Origin: RPQJ01 sp963823535
GTDB taxonomy: Bacteria > Pseudomonadota > Gammaproteobacteria > Steroidobacterales > Steroidobacteraceae
Assembly (NCBI GenBank): GCA_963823535.1
Contig: CAWGLZ010000003.1
Span: forward strand, 124,001-188,000
DNA: 64,000 nucleotides
Direction: 5' to 3'
Positions 9,201-18,036 of this stretch are shown piece after piece. A program made the translations under genes and the position numbers. The notes below the pieces were generated by a model that saw only the letters and a program-made list of their open reading frames with translations, had not been told where the DNA came from and did no database searches. How positions within the stretch are numbered: the stretch's first letter is position 1; every line of letters starts with the position of its first letter.

Positions 9201-9321
9201 GTTGGGCGTGGCGGGTGAACTGCAGGTCGAAGGGGAGGTGCGGCACGTGATCGTGCGCCGGATGACGGACCTCTCGCGCTGGCTCGGTGCACTCGTCGCG
9301 TCGTCGCGCGACTTTCACTAG
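6208..9321 (+). CDS. dnaE2: Error-prone DNA polymerase DnaE2 (ImuC)
   Basis: C-family polymerase for SOS-induced translesion synthesis. The 1037-residue protein starts with a PHP domain (YAELHCLSNFSFLRGASHP, residues 3-21), contains the polymerase III alpha catalytic signature PDIDVDF with a following HERREEV (about residues 382-394), and ends with a helix-hairpin-helix and OB-fold region. It is shorter than DnaE1 (about 1160 residues), as expected for DnaE2, which lacks the C-terminal tau-binding part. The ATG has GAGG nine bases upstream and follows imuB by 23 bases. The stop codon shares the CTAG tetranucleotide with the stop of the opposing gene. Confidence 0.96.
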   Translation: MSYAELHCLSNFSFLRGASHPEELVERAAGLGYAALAVTDECSVAGAVRAHLAARDHGLKLIIGSEFRLADGLRCVLLATNRRGYGQLCRLITRARRAAGKGDYRLERTDFAPAGVASEAPPTAGAPLDLRDCLALWLPERVPDAAHGRWLADVFPRRLWIAVELLTSGQDRRRLATLRDLGEQLDLPLVAAGDVHMHARGRRALQDVLTATRIGTTVDRAGYALFPNGERHLRPLSRLRELHPRELLEATLEVAARCRFSLDELRYEYPREIVPGGETPTSWLRRLTEEGCRRRWPDGAPAHVRSLLEHELELIADLAYEAYFLTVHDIVVFARTRGILCQGRGSAANSVVCYCLGITEVDPSRMSLLFERFISRERNEPPDIDVDFEHERREEVIQYVYARYGRHRAALTATVICYRPRSALRDVARAMGLDPLQVDALARSMQWWDGSRIDEGRVREAGLDPESPLLARVLALARSLLGFPRHLSQHVGGFVIARDLLEELVPVENAAMPGRTVIQWDKDDLDALGLLKVDVLGLGMLTAIRRAFDLIEGLRGTRWTLATVPAEDPAVYEMIGHADTIGVFQIESRAQMAMLPRLRPRSYYDLVIEVAIIRPGPIQGDMVHPYLRRRGGLEPVTYPSEEVEGVLRRTLGVPIFQEQVMQLAIVAAGFTPGEADALRRAMAAWKRKGGLGHFEERLIRGMRERGYSEDFARQIFRQILGFGEYGFPESHAASFALLVYVSAWLKRHEPAAFAAALINSQPMGFYAPSQLVQDAARHGVEVRSVDALVSQWDCTLEPGTDGEAALRLGLRLVKGLSEDAGRRLVAVRGRNGFPDVQALASRANLGRRELGCLAAAGALARIAGHRHRAAWNVAGIEGPLPLMPEPRVAEGLPLLRAPAEGQDIVADYAHTGLTLRRHPLALLRDRLAARGFATAAGLHELRHGATVRAAGLVITRQRPGSAQGVTFVTIEDETGSVNLIVWRDVAERQRQALIASRLLGVAGELQVEGEVRHVIVRRMTDLSRWLGALVASSRDFH

Positions 9322-9569
9322 CGCCGGCGCGACGGCTTGCGACCGTCGCCGATGTCGTAATCGTCGAAGTCGAGCAACAGCTCCGAGGTGCGCTTCTGCT
9401 CGAGCAGGCGCTCGAGCTTGCGCCAGGCCGGCTCAGCGCCCCTCGCGGCGCCCCGCTTGCGCTTGTCCAGGTCCTGCATGAGGCGATCCACGTCGAGCGA
9501 GTCCTCGTCGCTCGGCGCTTCCTCGCCGTCCTCTTCCTCGAAATCGTCGGATTCAGGCTTCTCGCTCAT
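9318..9569 (-). CDS. Small acidic protein, possibly PA3496-like
   Basis: An 83-residue, very acidic protein: the first 40 residues are rich in Glu and Asp (DFEEEDGEEAPSDEDSLD), then a basic helical stretch (WRKLERLLEQKRTSELL) and a short acidic-aromatic motif (DFDDYDIGD), ending in Arg/Ser. The helix followed by DFDD recalls small gammaproteobacterial proteins annotated after PA3496 (putative envelope integrity), but I am not certain of the family. ATG 9569 was preferred to the upstream ATG at 9599 because the extra ten residues look non-conserved. A -10-like TATAAG lies at 9613-9608 on this strand. It converges on dnaE2 with overlapping stop codons (CTAG). Confidence 0.6.
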   Translation of the reverse strand: MSEKPESDDFEEEDGEEAPSDEDSLDVDRLMQDLDKRKRGAARGAEPAWRKLERLLEQKRTSELLLDFDDYDIGDGRKPSRRR

Positions 9570-9672
9570 CGCAGGACCTACGAGCCCCACCGGCTGCATT
9601 TGCGCGACTTATACTTCGGCCGCATCCCGCCGGCAAGAGCGGGACGATGCGGATGCCCCGGGGGGCGGTTTA

Positions 9673-10455
9673 TCAGTGCAGGAGGCTCGCCATCCTGCGC
9701 CGCGTGGCGAGCACGAGTTCGTGGTCGTCACCGAGCACGTCGAAGGCCATCAGCAGGCTGCGGCGCGCGAGGTCGTCGCCGAATTTCCGGTCGCGGCGCA
9801 TCAGGTCCAGCCACTCGGCCAGGGCCGTCGCATAGTCGCCGGCCAGCGCATGGTGCGCGGCCAGCGCATGGCGGGCGGCCGCATCCCCCGGATCGCGTTC
9901 CAGCGCCGAGCGCAGGGCGAGCACGTCCGGGCGGGCGACGGCGGCCTCGACGAACGCAAGCCGGGCGCGCAGTGAGCTGAGGGCGGGGTGGTCGGCACGC
10001 TCGGCCGCGATGCGCTCGATGGTGGCCGCCGCGGCCTGCGCGTCACGCTGCTCGAGCTGTGAGGCCGCGAGATCGAGATCGCTCTTCGCGGCCGGCTCCG
10101 CGGGCGTCCCGGCGGGGGACAGGTACTTGTCGAGCATCGCCCGGATCGTCGCTTCGGGCTGCACGCCGACGAACTGCTCCACGGCCTGCCCGTTGTGGAA
10201 GAGCATCACCGTCGGGATGCTGCGGATGCCGAAGTGGCCCGCGATGCCCTGTTCCTCGTCGGTGTTCACCTTGGCCAGGGTGAAGCGGCCACCGTAGTCG
10301 TCCGCGATGCGCTCGAGCATGGGCATCAGGGTGCGGCAGGGACCGCACCACGGTGCCCAGAAATCGACCAGCACGGGCTCGGTGGCCGACGCCTCCACCA
10401 CGGCCTGCATGAAGTTCTGTTCGGTCGCGACGATCTTGAAGTGGGATTCCGACAT
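9673..10455 (-). CDS. cnoX: Chaperedoxin CnoX (YbbN), thioredoxin-TPR protein
   Basis: Cytoplasmic thioredoxin-like chaperone that protects client proteins from oxidation and hands them to GroEL/DnaK in E. coli. The 260-residue protein has an N-terminal thioredoxin fold (residues 1-110) with an intact CxxC in WAPWCGPCR and the cis-Pro region SIPTVML, then TPR-like helices to the C-terminus (about 125-260). E. coli CnoX lacks a redox-active CxxC; this one keeps it, as in alphaproteobacterial homologues, so it may also have reductase activity. The start at 10455 has a strong GGAGGTG site; the open frame upstream lacks support. Confidence 0.92.
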   Translation of the reverse strand: MSESHFKIVATEQNFMQAVVEASATEPVLVDFWAPWCGPCRTLMPMLERIADDYGGRFTLAKVNTDEEQGIAGHFGIRSIPTVMLFHNGQAVEQFVGVQPEATIRAMLDKYLSPAGTPAEPAAKSDLDLAASQLEQRDAQAAAATIERIAAERADHPALSSLRARLAFVEAAVARPDVLALRSALERDPGDAAARHALAAHHALAGDYATALAEWLDLMRRDRKFGDDLARRSLLMAFDVLGDDHELVLATRRRMASLLH

Positions 10456-10522
10456 GCGCTCACCTCCGGTCAACCCGGCAATTCTCCGTAGCCTCCGGGG
10501 TGCCCGCAAGGGGTGGCTTCGC

Positions 10523-10528
10523 TATACT
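10523..10528 (+). promoter_or_regulatory. Candidate -10 element (TATACT) for the DUF481 gene
   Basis: TATACT lies 44 bases before the ATG at 10573, giving a leader of about 40 bases that contains an AAGGAG site. No clear -35 box. Confidence 0.5.
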
Positions 10529-10572
10529 TACCGGCTATTTCAAATGCCGGAAATCTGATAAGGAGTCGCACG

Positions 10573-11283
10573 ATGGGTCGAAATGTTGTCCTGGGGTTCT
10601 TCGTGGTCGCGCTTTGCGGTGCCAGTTCGCCCGCACTCGCGGACTGGACCGGGAAAGGCGAACTCGGCGCATCGTTCGCCAGCGGCAACAGCGAGAACGA
10701 GTCCGTCAATGCCGTCCTCGGGGTGAAGAACGCCTACGACCAGTGGACGCACACCCTCGGTTTCGCCGGCAACTATGGCAATGACGGTACCGACACAACG
10801 GCGCAGCGCTGGGAGGTCCGCGGGCAGTCGGACTACGAATTCACCGAGAAAACCTACTGGTTCGGTGCCGGCCGCTACGAGGACGACCGCTTCAGTGCCT
10901 ATGACTACCAGGCTTCGCTGTCCACCGGTCTCGGCTACAGGATCATCGACAGCGATCGCACCAAGCTCTGGGTCCAGGGCGGTCCGGGCTATCGCTATGC
11001 CGAACTCCGCGAGACGGGCGAGTCGGAGGACGGATTGATTTTCCGCGGCGACCTCGGTTTCGAGCACCAGCTGACGGAAACGACCAAGATCGTCGACCGC
11101 TTCCTGGTCGAGGCCGGTTCCGACAACACCTACATGCAGAACGACCTCGGTCTCGAGGTGACGATCACCGGGGCGCTGGGGCTCCGGGTCGGCTACCAGG
11201 TCCGTCACAACACCGACGTCCCCGACGGCGTCGAGAATACGGACACGCTCATGACGGTCGGTCTGCTCTACGAGACCAAGTAG
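10573..11283 (+). CDS. DUF481 outer-membrane beta-barrel protein
   Basis: A 236-residue exported protein: signal peptide of about 22 residues ending in PALADWTG, then repeating amphipathic beta-strands typical of DUF481/YdiY family salt-responsive outer-membrane proteins. The conserved start of the mature part (GKGELGASFASGNSENES) and the closing strand ending in an aromatic-rich GLLYETK fit the family. AAGGAG lies seven bases before the ATG. It has its own candidate promoter and a strong terminator, so it is probably monocistronic. The barrel's ligand or role is not known from sequence. Confidence 0.88.
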   Translation: MGRNVVLGFFVVALCGASSPALADWTGKGELGASFASGNSENESVNAVLGVKNAYDQWTHTLGFAGNYGNDGTDTTAQRWEVRGQSDYEFTEKTYWFGAGRYEDDRFSAYDYQASLSTGLGYRIIDSDRTKLWVQGGPGYRYAELRETGESEDGLIFRGDLGFEHQLTETTKIVDRFLVEAGSDNTYMQNDLGLEVTITGALGLRVGYQVRHNTDVPDGVENTDTLMTVGLLYETK

Positions 11284-11314
11284 CCAGCGCCGGCGCCGAG
11301 GCCGGCAGTGCCCG

Positions 11315-11346
11315 AGGCCCGCAGGCTCCCGCCCGCGGGCCTTTTC
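11315..11346 (+). terminator. Intrinsic terminator after the DUF481 gene
   Basis: AGGCCCGC/GCGGGCCT stem with a 12-base loop (11315-11342), followed by TTTTC. It separates the DUF481 gene from putA. Confidence 0.8.
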
Positions 11347-11353
11347 ATTTGGC

Positions 11354-11359
11354 TAGAAT
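11354..11359 (+). promoter_or_regulatory. Candidate -10 element (TAGAAT) for putA
   Basis: TAGAAT followed by CGGCGC, immediately after the upstream terminator and 30 bases before the putA ATG. Confidence 0.55.
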
Positions 11360-11389
11360 CGGCGCAACCAGGCTTCGAGTTCCCGCAAC

Positions 11390-14300
11390 ATGAACAATCA
11401 CGCCGACGAGGGCACCGCCCCGCGGTTCCTGTTCCGCGATCCCGCCGAGCTCCAGACGCCCATCGGTCGGGCCATCAACGGCGATTTCCTCGCCGCGGAG
11501 GAGCCGGTCGTGCGACGGCTGGCCAATGCGGCCCGGTTCGACGAGGATACTCGGGCGAAGGTGCAGCAGACCGCGCATCGCCTGGTCGAGGCGGTCCGCA
11601 AGGCACCGGCGAGCAGGTCGGGGCTCGACGCCTTCCTGCGCCAGTACGACCTCTCCTCGCAGGAGGGCGTCATCCTCATGTGCCTCGCGGAGGCGCTGCT
11701 CAGGATTCCGGACGACGAGACGGCCGATCGCCTGATCGCCGACAAGCTGCAGGCAGGCGACTGGGCGAGCCACCTCGGTGACAGCCAGTCGCTCTTCGTC
11801 AACGCGTCGACGTGGGGACTGATGCTCACGGGACGAATCGTGCGGCTCGACCCGCGCGACGTCGCGGCGCCGTCCAACGTCATGTCGCGCGTGGTGGGTC
11901 GCATGGGCGAACCCGTGGTGCGCACGGCGATGCGGCAGGCGATGCGGATCATGGGGCACCAGTTCGTGATGGGTCGCACCATTGCCGAGGCCCTCGATAC
12001 GTCGCTCGCCGGCGAGAACCGCCGTTACCGCTACACGTTCGACATGCTGGGCGAAGCGGCACTCACCGGCAGTGACGCCGACCGGTACTTCGAGGCCTAC
12101 AGCAGCGCCATCGGGGCGCTGCGGGCGCGGGTCGGCGAGTACGCCGACGCCGAGGCCCGGCCGAGCATCTCGGTCAAGCTCTCGGCCATGCATCCACGAT
12201 TCGAGCGGGCCCACCGGCGACGGGTCCTCGGCGACCTGACGCCGCGCCTCGTGGACCTGTGCATCGCCTCGCGCGATGCGGGCATCGCGTTGACGCTGGA
12301 CACCGAGGAGTCCGAACGCCTGGAACTCACCCTGGAACTCCTCGAGGCCGTCTGCCGCGAACCCCGCCTCGCAGGATGGTCCGGGTTCGGGATTGCGGTG
12401 CAGACCTACCAGAAGCGCGCGCCCGCGGTGCTGCGCTACATCATCGGACTCGCCCGCGAGACGAAGCGCATCCTGCACGTGCGCCTGGTGAAAGGCGCCT
12501 ACTGGGACAGCGAGATCAAGCGGGGGCAGGAGCGCGGTCTCCCCGGCTACCCCGTCTTCACGCGCAAGCCCAACACCGACGTTGCGTACCTGGCCTGCGC
12601 CCGCCTGGTGCTGGAGCAGGGACCGGAACTGTATCCGCAGTTCGCGACCCACAACGCACACACGGTGGCCGCGATCTCGCATCTCGCCGCACGAAGCAAG
12701 CGCGAGTTCGAGTTCCAGCGACTGCACGGCATGGGCGAGGAACTGTATGCGGAGGTGACACGCAAGGAAGGCCTCGGCGTGCCGTGTCGCGTGTACGCCC
12801 CGGTCGGCGAGCACGAGGACCTCCTGCCTTATCTCGTCCGTCGACTGCTGGAGAACGGCTCGAATACCTCGTTCGTCAATCGCATCGTCAACGAGAACGA
12901 ACCGATCGACAACATCGTGGCCGACCCGGTGGGTGTCGTGGACGGGTGGACTCAGGTGGCGCACCCGCGCATTCCACTGCCGGTGGACATCTACCAGCCC
13001 GAGCGCCGCAATTCGCTCGGCCTGCACCTCGCCGACGGTGCGGTGCTGGGCGACCTGGCGGCGCGGATGCAGCGGGTGTCGCGACGGCCCTGGCTCGCCC
13101 GTCCGGTCGTCTCGGGGCAGGAGCTCGACGGTCCGGCGGAGCCGATCCGCAACCCGGCGAATACGGCGGAGATCGTCGGTACCGTCCAGACGGCGACCGC
13201 GGAGCAGGTGGCGGCCGCGGTGGCTGCTGCGCAGCGCGCCCAGCCGGAATGGGACCGCTCCGGCGCCGGCCGGCGAGCGACCATGCTCGATCGCGCCGCC
13301 GACATGTACGAGGCGAACCTGCACGAGTTCGTCGCGATGTGCGTGCGCGAGGCCGGCAAGACGGTCCCGGACAGCATTGCGGAAGTTCGCGAAGCGGTCG
13401 ACTTCCTGCGGTACTACGCGGCGCGCGCGCGGGAGGAGTTCGGCGCACCCCTGCGCATGCCCGGTCCGACGGGCGAGAGCAACGAGGTCTCGCTGCATGG
13501 CCGCGGGGTCTTCGCCTGCATCAGTCCGTGGAATTTCCCGCTCGCGATCTTTACCGGGCAGATCGCCGCCGCGCTGGCGGCGGGCAACGCCGTCGTCGCC
13601 AAGCCCGCGGAGCAGACGCCGCTCGTGGCAGCACAGGCGGTCCGCCTGCTGCTCGAGGCCGGCGTGCCGGCGGAGGTGCTGCACTTCCTGCCGGGAGACG
13701 GCGCGATCGTCGGGGCCGGGCTGGTGGCGGATCCGCGGGTCGCGGGTGTTGCGTTCACCGGTTCCACGGAGACGGCTCATCTCATCCACCGCGCGCTCGC
13801 CGCGCGCGAAGGCGCCATTCCCGTGCTGATCGCCGAGACGGGGGGGCAGAACGCGATGATCGTCGACAGCTCCGCCCTGCCCGAGCAGGTCGTGCTCGAT
13901 GCGACACATTCCGCGTTCAACAGCGCGGGGCAGCGGTGCTCCGCGTTGCGGGTGCTGTGCGTGCAGGAGGACATCGCCCCGAAGCTGATGCGGCTGATGG
14001 CCGGCCACATGGACGAGCTCGTCGTCGGCGACCCCGCGCTGCTCGAGACCGACGTCGGCCCCGCCATCGATGCGCAGGCGCGCGACATGCTCGAGGCGCA
14101 CGCACGCGAGATCGTGCGTGGCGCCCGGTGGTCCCACCGGTGCACGCTCCGTCCCGAAACGCGACGTGGCAATTTCGTGGCGCCGCTTGCCGTGCAGATC
14201 GGCTCGATCGACGTCCTCGAGCGGGAAGTGTTCGGTCCCATCCTGCACGTGCTGACGTACCGGGCCCGCGACCTCGAGGGACTCGTCGACTCGATCAACG

Positions 14301-14572
14301 CAACCGGCTACGGGCTGACCTTCGGCATCCACAGTCGCATCGACAGCACCGTGCGCCGGGTCGCGGCCCGCGTCTCGGCGGGCAACGTCTACGTCAACCG
14401 CAACATCATCGGCGCCATCGTCGGCACGCAGCCCTTCGGCGGTTGCGGGCTTTCCGGTACCGGACCGAAGGCCGGCGGCCCGCGTTACCTGCATCGGTTC
14501 GCGCACGAGCGCACCATCACCATCAATACGTCCGCCGTCGGGGGCAATGCGTCGCTGCTGGCGATGGAGTAG
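11390..14572 (+). CDS. putA: Bifunctional proline dehydrogenase / P5C dehydrogenase PutA
   Basis: Oxidises proline to glutamate in two steps: an FAD-dependent proline dehydrogenase (about residues 60-460) and an NAD-dependent glutamate semialdehyde dehydrogenase (about 560-1050). The PRODH barrel shows GIAVQTYQKRA, RLVKGAYWDSEIK and ATHNAHTV. The aldehyde dehydrogenase part has the general base Glu816 in ETGGQN and the nucleophile Cys850 in AGQRCSAL. At 1060 residues it is a short PutA without the N-terminal ribbon-helix-helix DNA-binding domain found in the 1320-residue E. coli protein, so it cannot repress its own gene that way. A gene for L-serine dehydratase follows after 11 bases, then an SDR, suggesting an amino-acid catabolic operon. 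Confidence 0.97.
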   Translation: MNNHADEGTAPRFLFRDPAELQTPIGRAINGDFLAAEEPVVRRLANAARFDEDTRAKVQQTAHRLVEAVRKAPASRSGLDAFLRQYDLSSQEGVILMCLAEALLRIPDDETADRLIADKLQAGDWASHLGDSQSLFVNASTWGLMLTGRIVRLDPRDVAAPSNVMSRVVGRMGEPVVRTAMRQAMRIMGHQFVMGRTIAEALDTSLAGENRRYRYTFDMLGEAALTGSDADRYFEAYSSAIGALRARVGEYADAEARPSISVKLSAMHPRFERAHRRRVLGDLTPRLVDLCIASRDAGIALTLDTEESERLELTLELLEAVCREPRLAGWSGFGIAVQTYQKRAPAVLRYIIGLARETKRILHVRLVKGAYWDSEIKRGQERGLPGYPVFTRKPNTDVAYLACARLVLEQGPELYPQFATHNAHTVAAISHLAARSKREFEFQRLHGMGEELYAEVTRKEGLGVPCRVYAPVGEHEDLLPYLVRRLLENGSNTSFVNRIVNENEPIDNIVADPVGVVDGWTQVAHPRIPLPVDIYQPERRNSLGLHLADGAVLGDLAARMQRVSRRPWLARPVVSGQELDGPAEPIRNPANTAEIVGTVQTATAEQVAAAVAAAQRAQPEWDRSGAGRRATMLDRAADMYEANLHEFVAMCVREAGKTVPDSIAEVREAVDFLRYYAARAREEFGAPLRMPGPTGESNEVSLHGRGVFACISPWNFPLAIFTGQIAAALAAGNAVVAKPAEQTPLVAAQAVRLLLEAGVPAEVLHFLPGDGAIVGAGLVADPRVAGVAFTGSTETAHLIHRALAAREGAIPVLIAETGGQNAMIVDSSALPEQVVLDATHSAFNSAGQRCSALRVLCVQEDIAPKLMRLMAGHMDELVVGDPALLETDVGPAIDAQARDMLEAHAREIVRGARWSHRCTLRPETRRGNFVAPLAVQIGSIDVLEREVFGPILHVLTYRARDLEGLVDSINATGYGLTFGIHSRIDSTVRRVAARVSAGNVYVNRNIIGAIVGTQPFGGCGLSGTGPKAGGPRYLHRFAHERTITINTSAVGGNASLLAME

Positions 14573-14583
14573 GGTGAGCCGCC

Positions 14584-15954
<1,371 letters not shown>

Positions 15955-15966
15955 GGAGGCGCGACG

Positions 15967-16674
15967 ATGCAGTTCACTGACCGGGTGGTGGTCGTCACGG
16001 GCGCCTTCGGTGCCCTCGGGCGGACAGTGGCGCGCGCGTTCGAGGACCGGGGTGCGCGCCTCGCGCTGCTGGACGTGGCGGTGCAGCCCTCGCCGGAGGT
16101 TCGCGGACAACTCGGCGCGTCACCCCTCGTCTTCGGCGGCGTGGACCTGAGCGACGTGGAGTCCACCCGCCGCGCGGTGGCGGCAACCTCGATGCGTTTC
16201 GGACGGATCGACGTACTCGTGAACATCGCGGGCGGTTTTCGCTGGGAGCGGCTGGAGGATGGTGATCCCGATACCTGGGACCAGCTCTACGCGATGAATC
16301 TGCGCACGGCGGTCGTCTGCTGCAAGGCCGTGCTGCCGGTCATGCTGGAGCAGGGCGCAGGCCGGATCATCAACATCGGTGCGGGCGCGGCCGCGGGCCA
16401 GGCGTCCGCAGGCATGGGTGCGTACACCGCGTCCAAGTCGGGAGTGCAGCGACTCACCGAGAGCCTGAGCGAGGAAGTGAAGGACCGTGGCATCACTGTC
16501 AATGCCATCCTGCCGGGAACGATCGACACGCCGCGCAATCGTGCCGACATGCCGGACGCAGACGTGAGCCGCTGGGTATCCCCGGCAGCCATCGCCGCGG
16601 TGATCCTGTTCCTCGCCTCGGATGCGGCGGGGGCCGTGACCGGCGCGTCCATCCCGGTGTCGGGACGCGGCTAG
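15967..16674 (+). CDS. Short-chain dehydrogenase/reductase
   Basis: A 235-residue classical SDR with a Rossmann fold. It has the coenzyme motif VTGAFGALG (TGxxxGxG, residues 11-18), the NIAGG motif near residue 87 and the catalytic YTASK (about residues 153-157) with the upstream Ser/Gly-rich strand. The Asp after strand 2 (LLDVA) favours NAD over NADP, an inference. The substrate is unknown. It has a strong GGAGG site and follows the serine dehydratase by 12 bases. Its stop codon overlaps that of the opposing sixA in a CTAG tetranucleotide. Confidence 0.88.
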   Translation: MQFTDRVVVVTGAFGALGRTVARAFEDRGARLALLDVAVQPSPEVRGQLGASPLVFGGVDLSDVESTRRAVAATSMRFGRIDVLVNIAGGFRWERLEDGDPDTWDQLYAMNLRTAVVCCKAVLPVMLEQGAGRIINIGAGAAAGQASAGMGAYTASKSGVQRLTESLSEEVKDRGITVNAILPGTIDTPRNRADMPDADVSRWVSPAAIAAVILFLASDAAGAVTGASIPVSGRG

Positions 16675-17168
16675 GAGTGATTCTTGGGGTAGTCGAACTC
16701 GACGTCCTGTCCACGACCCCAGTCGAGATCACGCCAGTTGGCGAGGTCGAACAGCGCCGTAAAGGTGCCGCAGGTCGGCAGGTTGTCGATCTGGTCGCCG
16801 GCGGACAGCTGGTTGGCGAACTCCGTGATGCCGGGATTGTGACCGAACACCATGAGGTGCTTCACGGCGGCACCGAGTTCGCGGATGACTTCGAGCATGT
16901 CCGCGGGCGACGCGAGGTAGAGGCGCTCGTCCTGCTGCACGAGCGCGGCGGGAACCTTGAGTTCGCGCGCCATCACGGCCGCCGTGGTGAGTGCGCGCAC
17001 CGCGGGGCTCGAGAGGATGCGCTCGGGCTTGAACCGGCGTGAGCGCAACCGTCGAGCCATTTCCGGGGCGTCACGCTGGCCGCGCTTGTTGAGCGGCCGA
17101 TCCCAGTCGGCCTGGCCCGGCAGGGACCAGTCCGACTTCGCATGGCGCACGAGCGTCAGGCGTCTCAT
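16671..17168 (-). CDS. sixA: Phosphohistidine phosphatase SixA
   Basis: A 165-residue histidine-phosphatase superfamily protein. The N-terminal LVRHAKSDWS carries the nucleophile His (residue 9) and is the SixA-type RHAK signature; the second catalytic His lies in MVFGHNPGITEF. In E. coli SixA removes phosphate from histidine in phosphotransfer proteins. Here it is the last gene of the suf cluster: its ATG overlaps the stop of the Rieske gene by four bases (ATGA), so it is translationally coupled to it, an unusual place for sixA. Confidence 0.92.
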   Translation of the reverse strand: MRRLTLVRHAKSDWSLPGQADWDRPLNKRGQRDAPEMARRLRSRRFKPERILSSPAVRALTTAAVMARELKVPAALVQQDERLYLASPADMLEVIRELGAAVKHLMVFGHNPGITEFANQLSAGDQIDNLPTCGTFTALFDLANWRDLDWGRGQDVEFDYPKNHS

Positions 17169-17473
17169 TCCCCCCGCACCTCGACGGTGCCATCCACGAC
17201 GCGCGTGGCGAAGGTCCGGACGGGTTCGTAAGCCGGCGGCGTCAGCGCCTGCCCGGTGCGCAGGCAGAATCGCGCGCCGTGCCGGGGGCAGATCACCTGG
17301 TCGCCCTCGACTGCGCCACCGGCGAGTCCACCGCCGTCGTGGGTGCAGACGTCCTCCACCGCGAGGAACTCGCCCGCCACGTTGAAGACGGCGACGAAAA
17401 CGCCGTCCACCTCGACCGATGCATGATCGCCCGGCGGGATGGCTGCCGCGGGTCCGACACTGACCCAGGTCAC
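17165..17473 (-). CDS. Rieske [2Fe-2S] ferredoxin-like protein
   Basis: A 102-residue soluble ferredoxin of the NirD/BphF type. The two Rieske motifs CTHDGG and CPRHGARF supply the Cys-His pairs for a [2Fe-2S] cluster. The GTG start is inferred because it overlaps the sufT stop by four bases (GTGA) and gives the family's length; an upstream open frame runs through sufT and is not coding. It is followed by sixA with another four-base overlap. Co-occurrence of a Rieske ferredoxin with sufT is seen in several Suf clusters, but its partner is not evident here. Confidence 0.9.
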   Translation of the reverse strand: MTWVSVGPAAAIPPGDHASVEVDGVFVAVFNVAGEFLAVEDVCTHDGGGLAGGAVEGDQVICPRHGARFCLRTGQALTPPAYEPVRTFATRVVDGTVEVRGE

Positions 17474-18018
17474 ATCATTCCCGTCTGCAGGCGGGCGGCC
17501 TCGGACATCATCGACTGGTTCCAGGGCGGGTCGAAGACCAGTTCCACATCGGCGCGCGTGACCGTCGGGATGATCTCGACCTTGTCGCGGACATCCTGCA
17601 CCAGCACGTCGCCCATGCCGCAACCGGGGGCCGTCAGTGTCATGGTGACCTCGACGATCCGACCACCGTCCTCGGACTTGATGTCACAGGAATAAACAAG
17701 CCCTAAATCAATGATATTAATAGGAATTTCAGGGTCGTAGCAGGTCCGCATCTGCTGCCATGCCAGCTCACGGACGTCCTCGTCGCTCGCGTTCGGCGGG
17801 AGCTGGGGAACGTCGACCGCCTCCTTGCCGAGGGCGTCCGCGTCCTTGCCGGCGATGCGGAACAGGTTGCCCTCGACGTAGATCGTGAAGCTGCCGCCGA
17901 GGGCCTGCGTGATGAAGCCCTGCTGGCCCTGGCGCAGTTTCACGTTCACGCCGGCCGGGACGATGATCGCGTCCACGTCGCGTGTCAGCGTGACCGGTTC
18001 GTTGTCTGATCGATACAT
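17470..18018 (-). CDS. sufT: Fe-S cluster assembly protein SufT (DUF59/MIP18 family)
   Basis: SufT assists maturation or repair of Fe-S proteins. The 182-residue protein has an N-terminal extension typical of long SufT (about residues 1-75) and a MIP18/DUF59 domain with the motif YDPEIPINIIDLGLVY, the Cys-containing LTAPGCGMGD and the FDPPW motif near the C-terminus. ATG 18018 has GGAG five bases upstream; the GTG six bases earlier would overlap that site. Between 17690 and 17731 the codons switch abruptly to AT-rich forms (TTA, CTT, ATT, AAT, TAT), unlike the rest of the gene. It follows sufU by 18 bases and overlaps the Rieske gene by four. Confidence 0.93.
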   Translation of the reverse strand: MYRSDNEPVTLTRDVDAIIVPAGVNVKLRQGQQGFITQALGGSFTIYVEGNLFRIAGKDADALGKEAVDVPQLPPNASDEDVRELAWQQMRTCYDPEIPINIIDLGLVYSCDIKSEDGGRIVEVTMTLTAPGCGMGDVLVQDVRDKVEIIPTVTRADVELVFDPPWNQSMMSEAARLQTGMM

Positions 18019-18036
18019 CGTCACTCCAGCACGGGG

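Noticed and set aside
11345..14506. Minus-strand open frame of 1053 codons across putA
   Set aside because: Antisense shadow; PutA catalytic residues prove the plus-strand frame.
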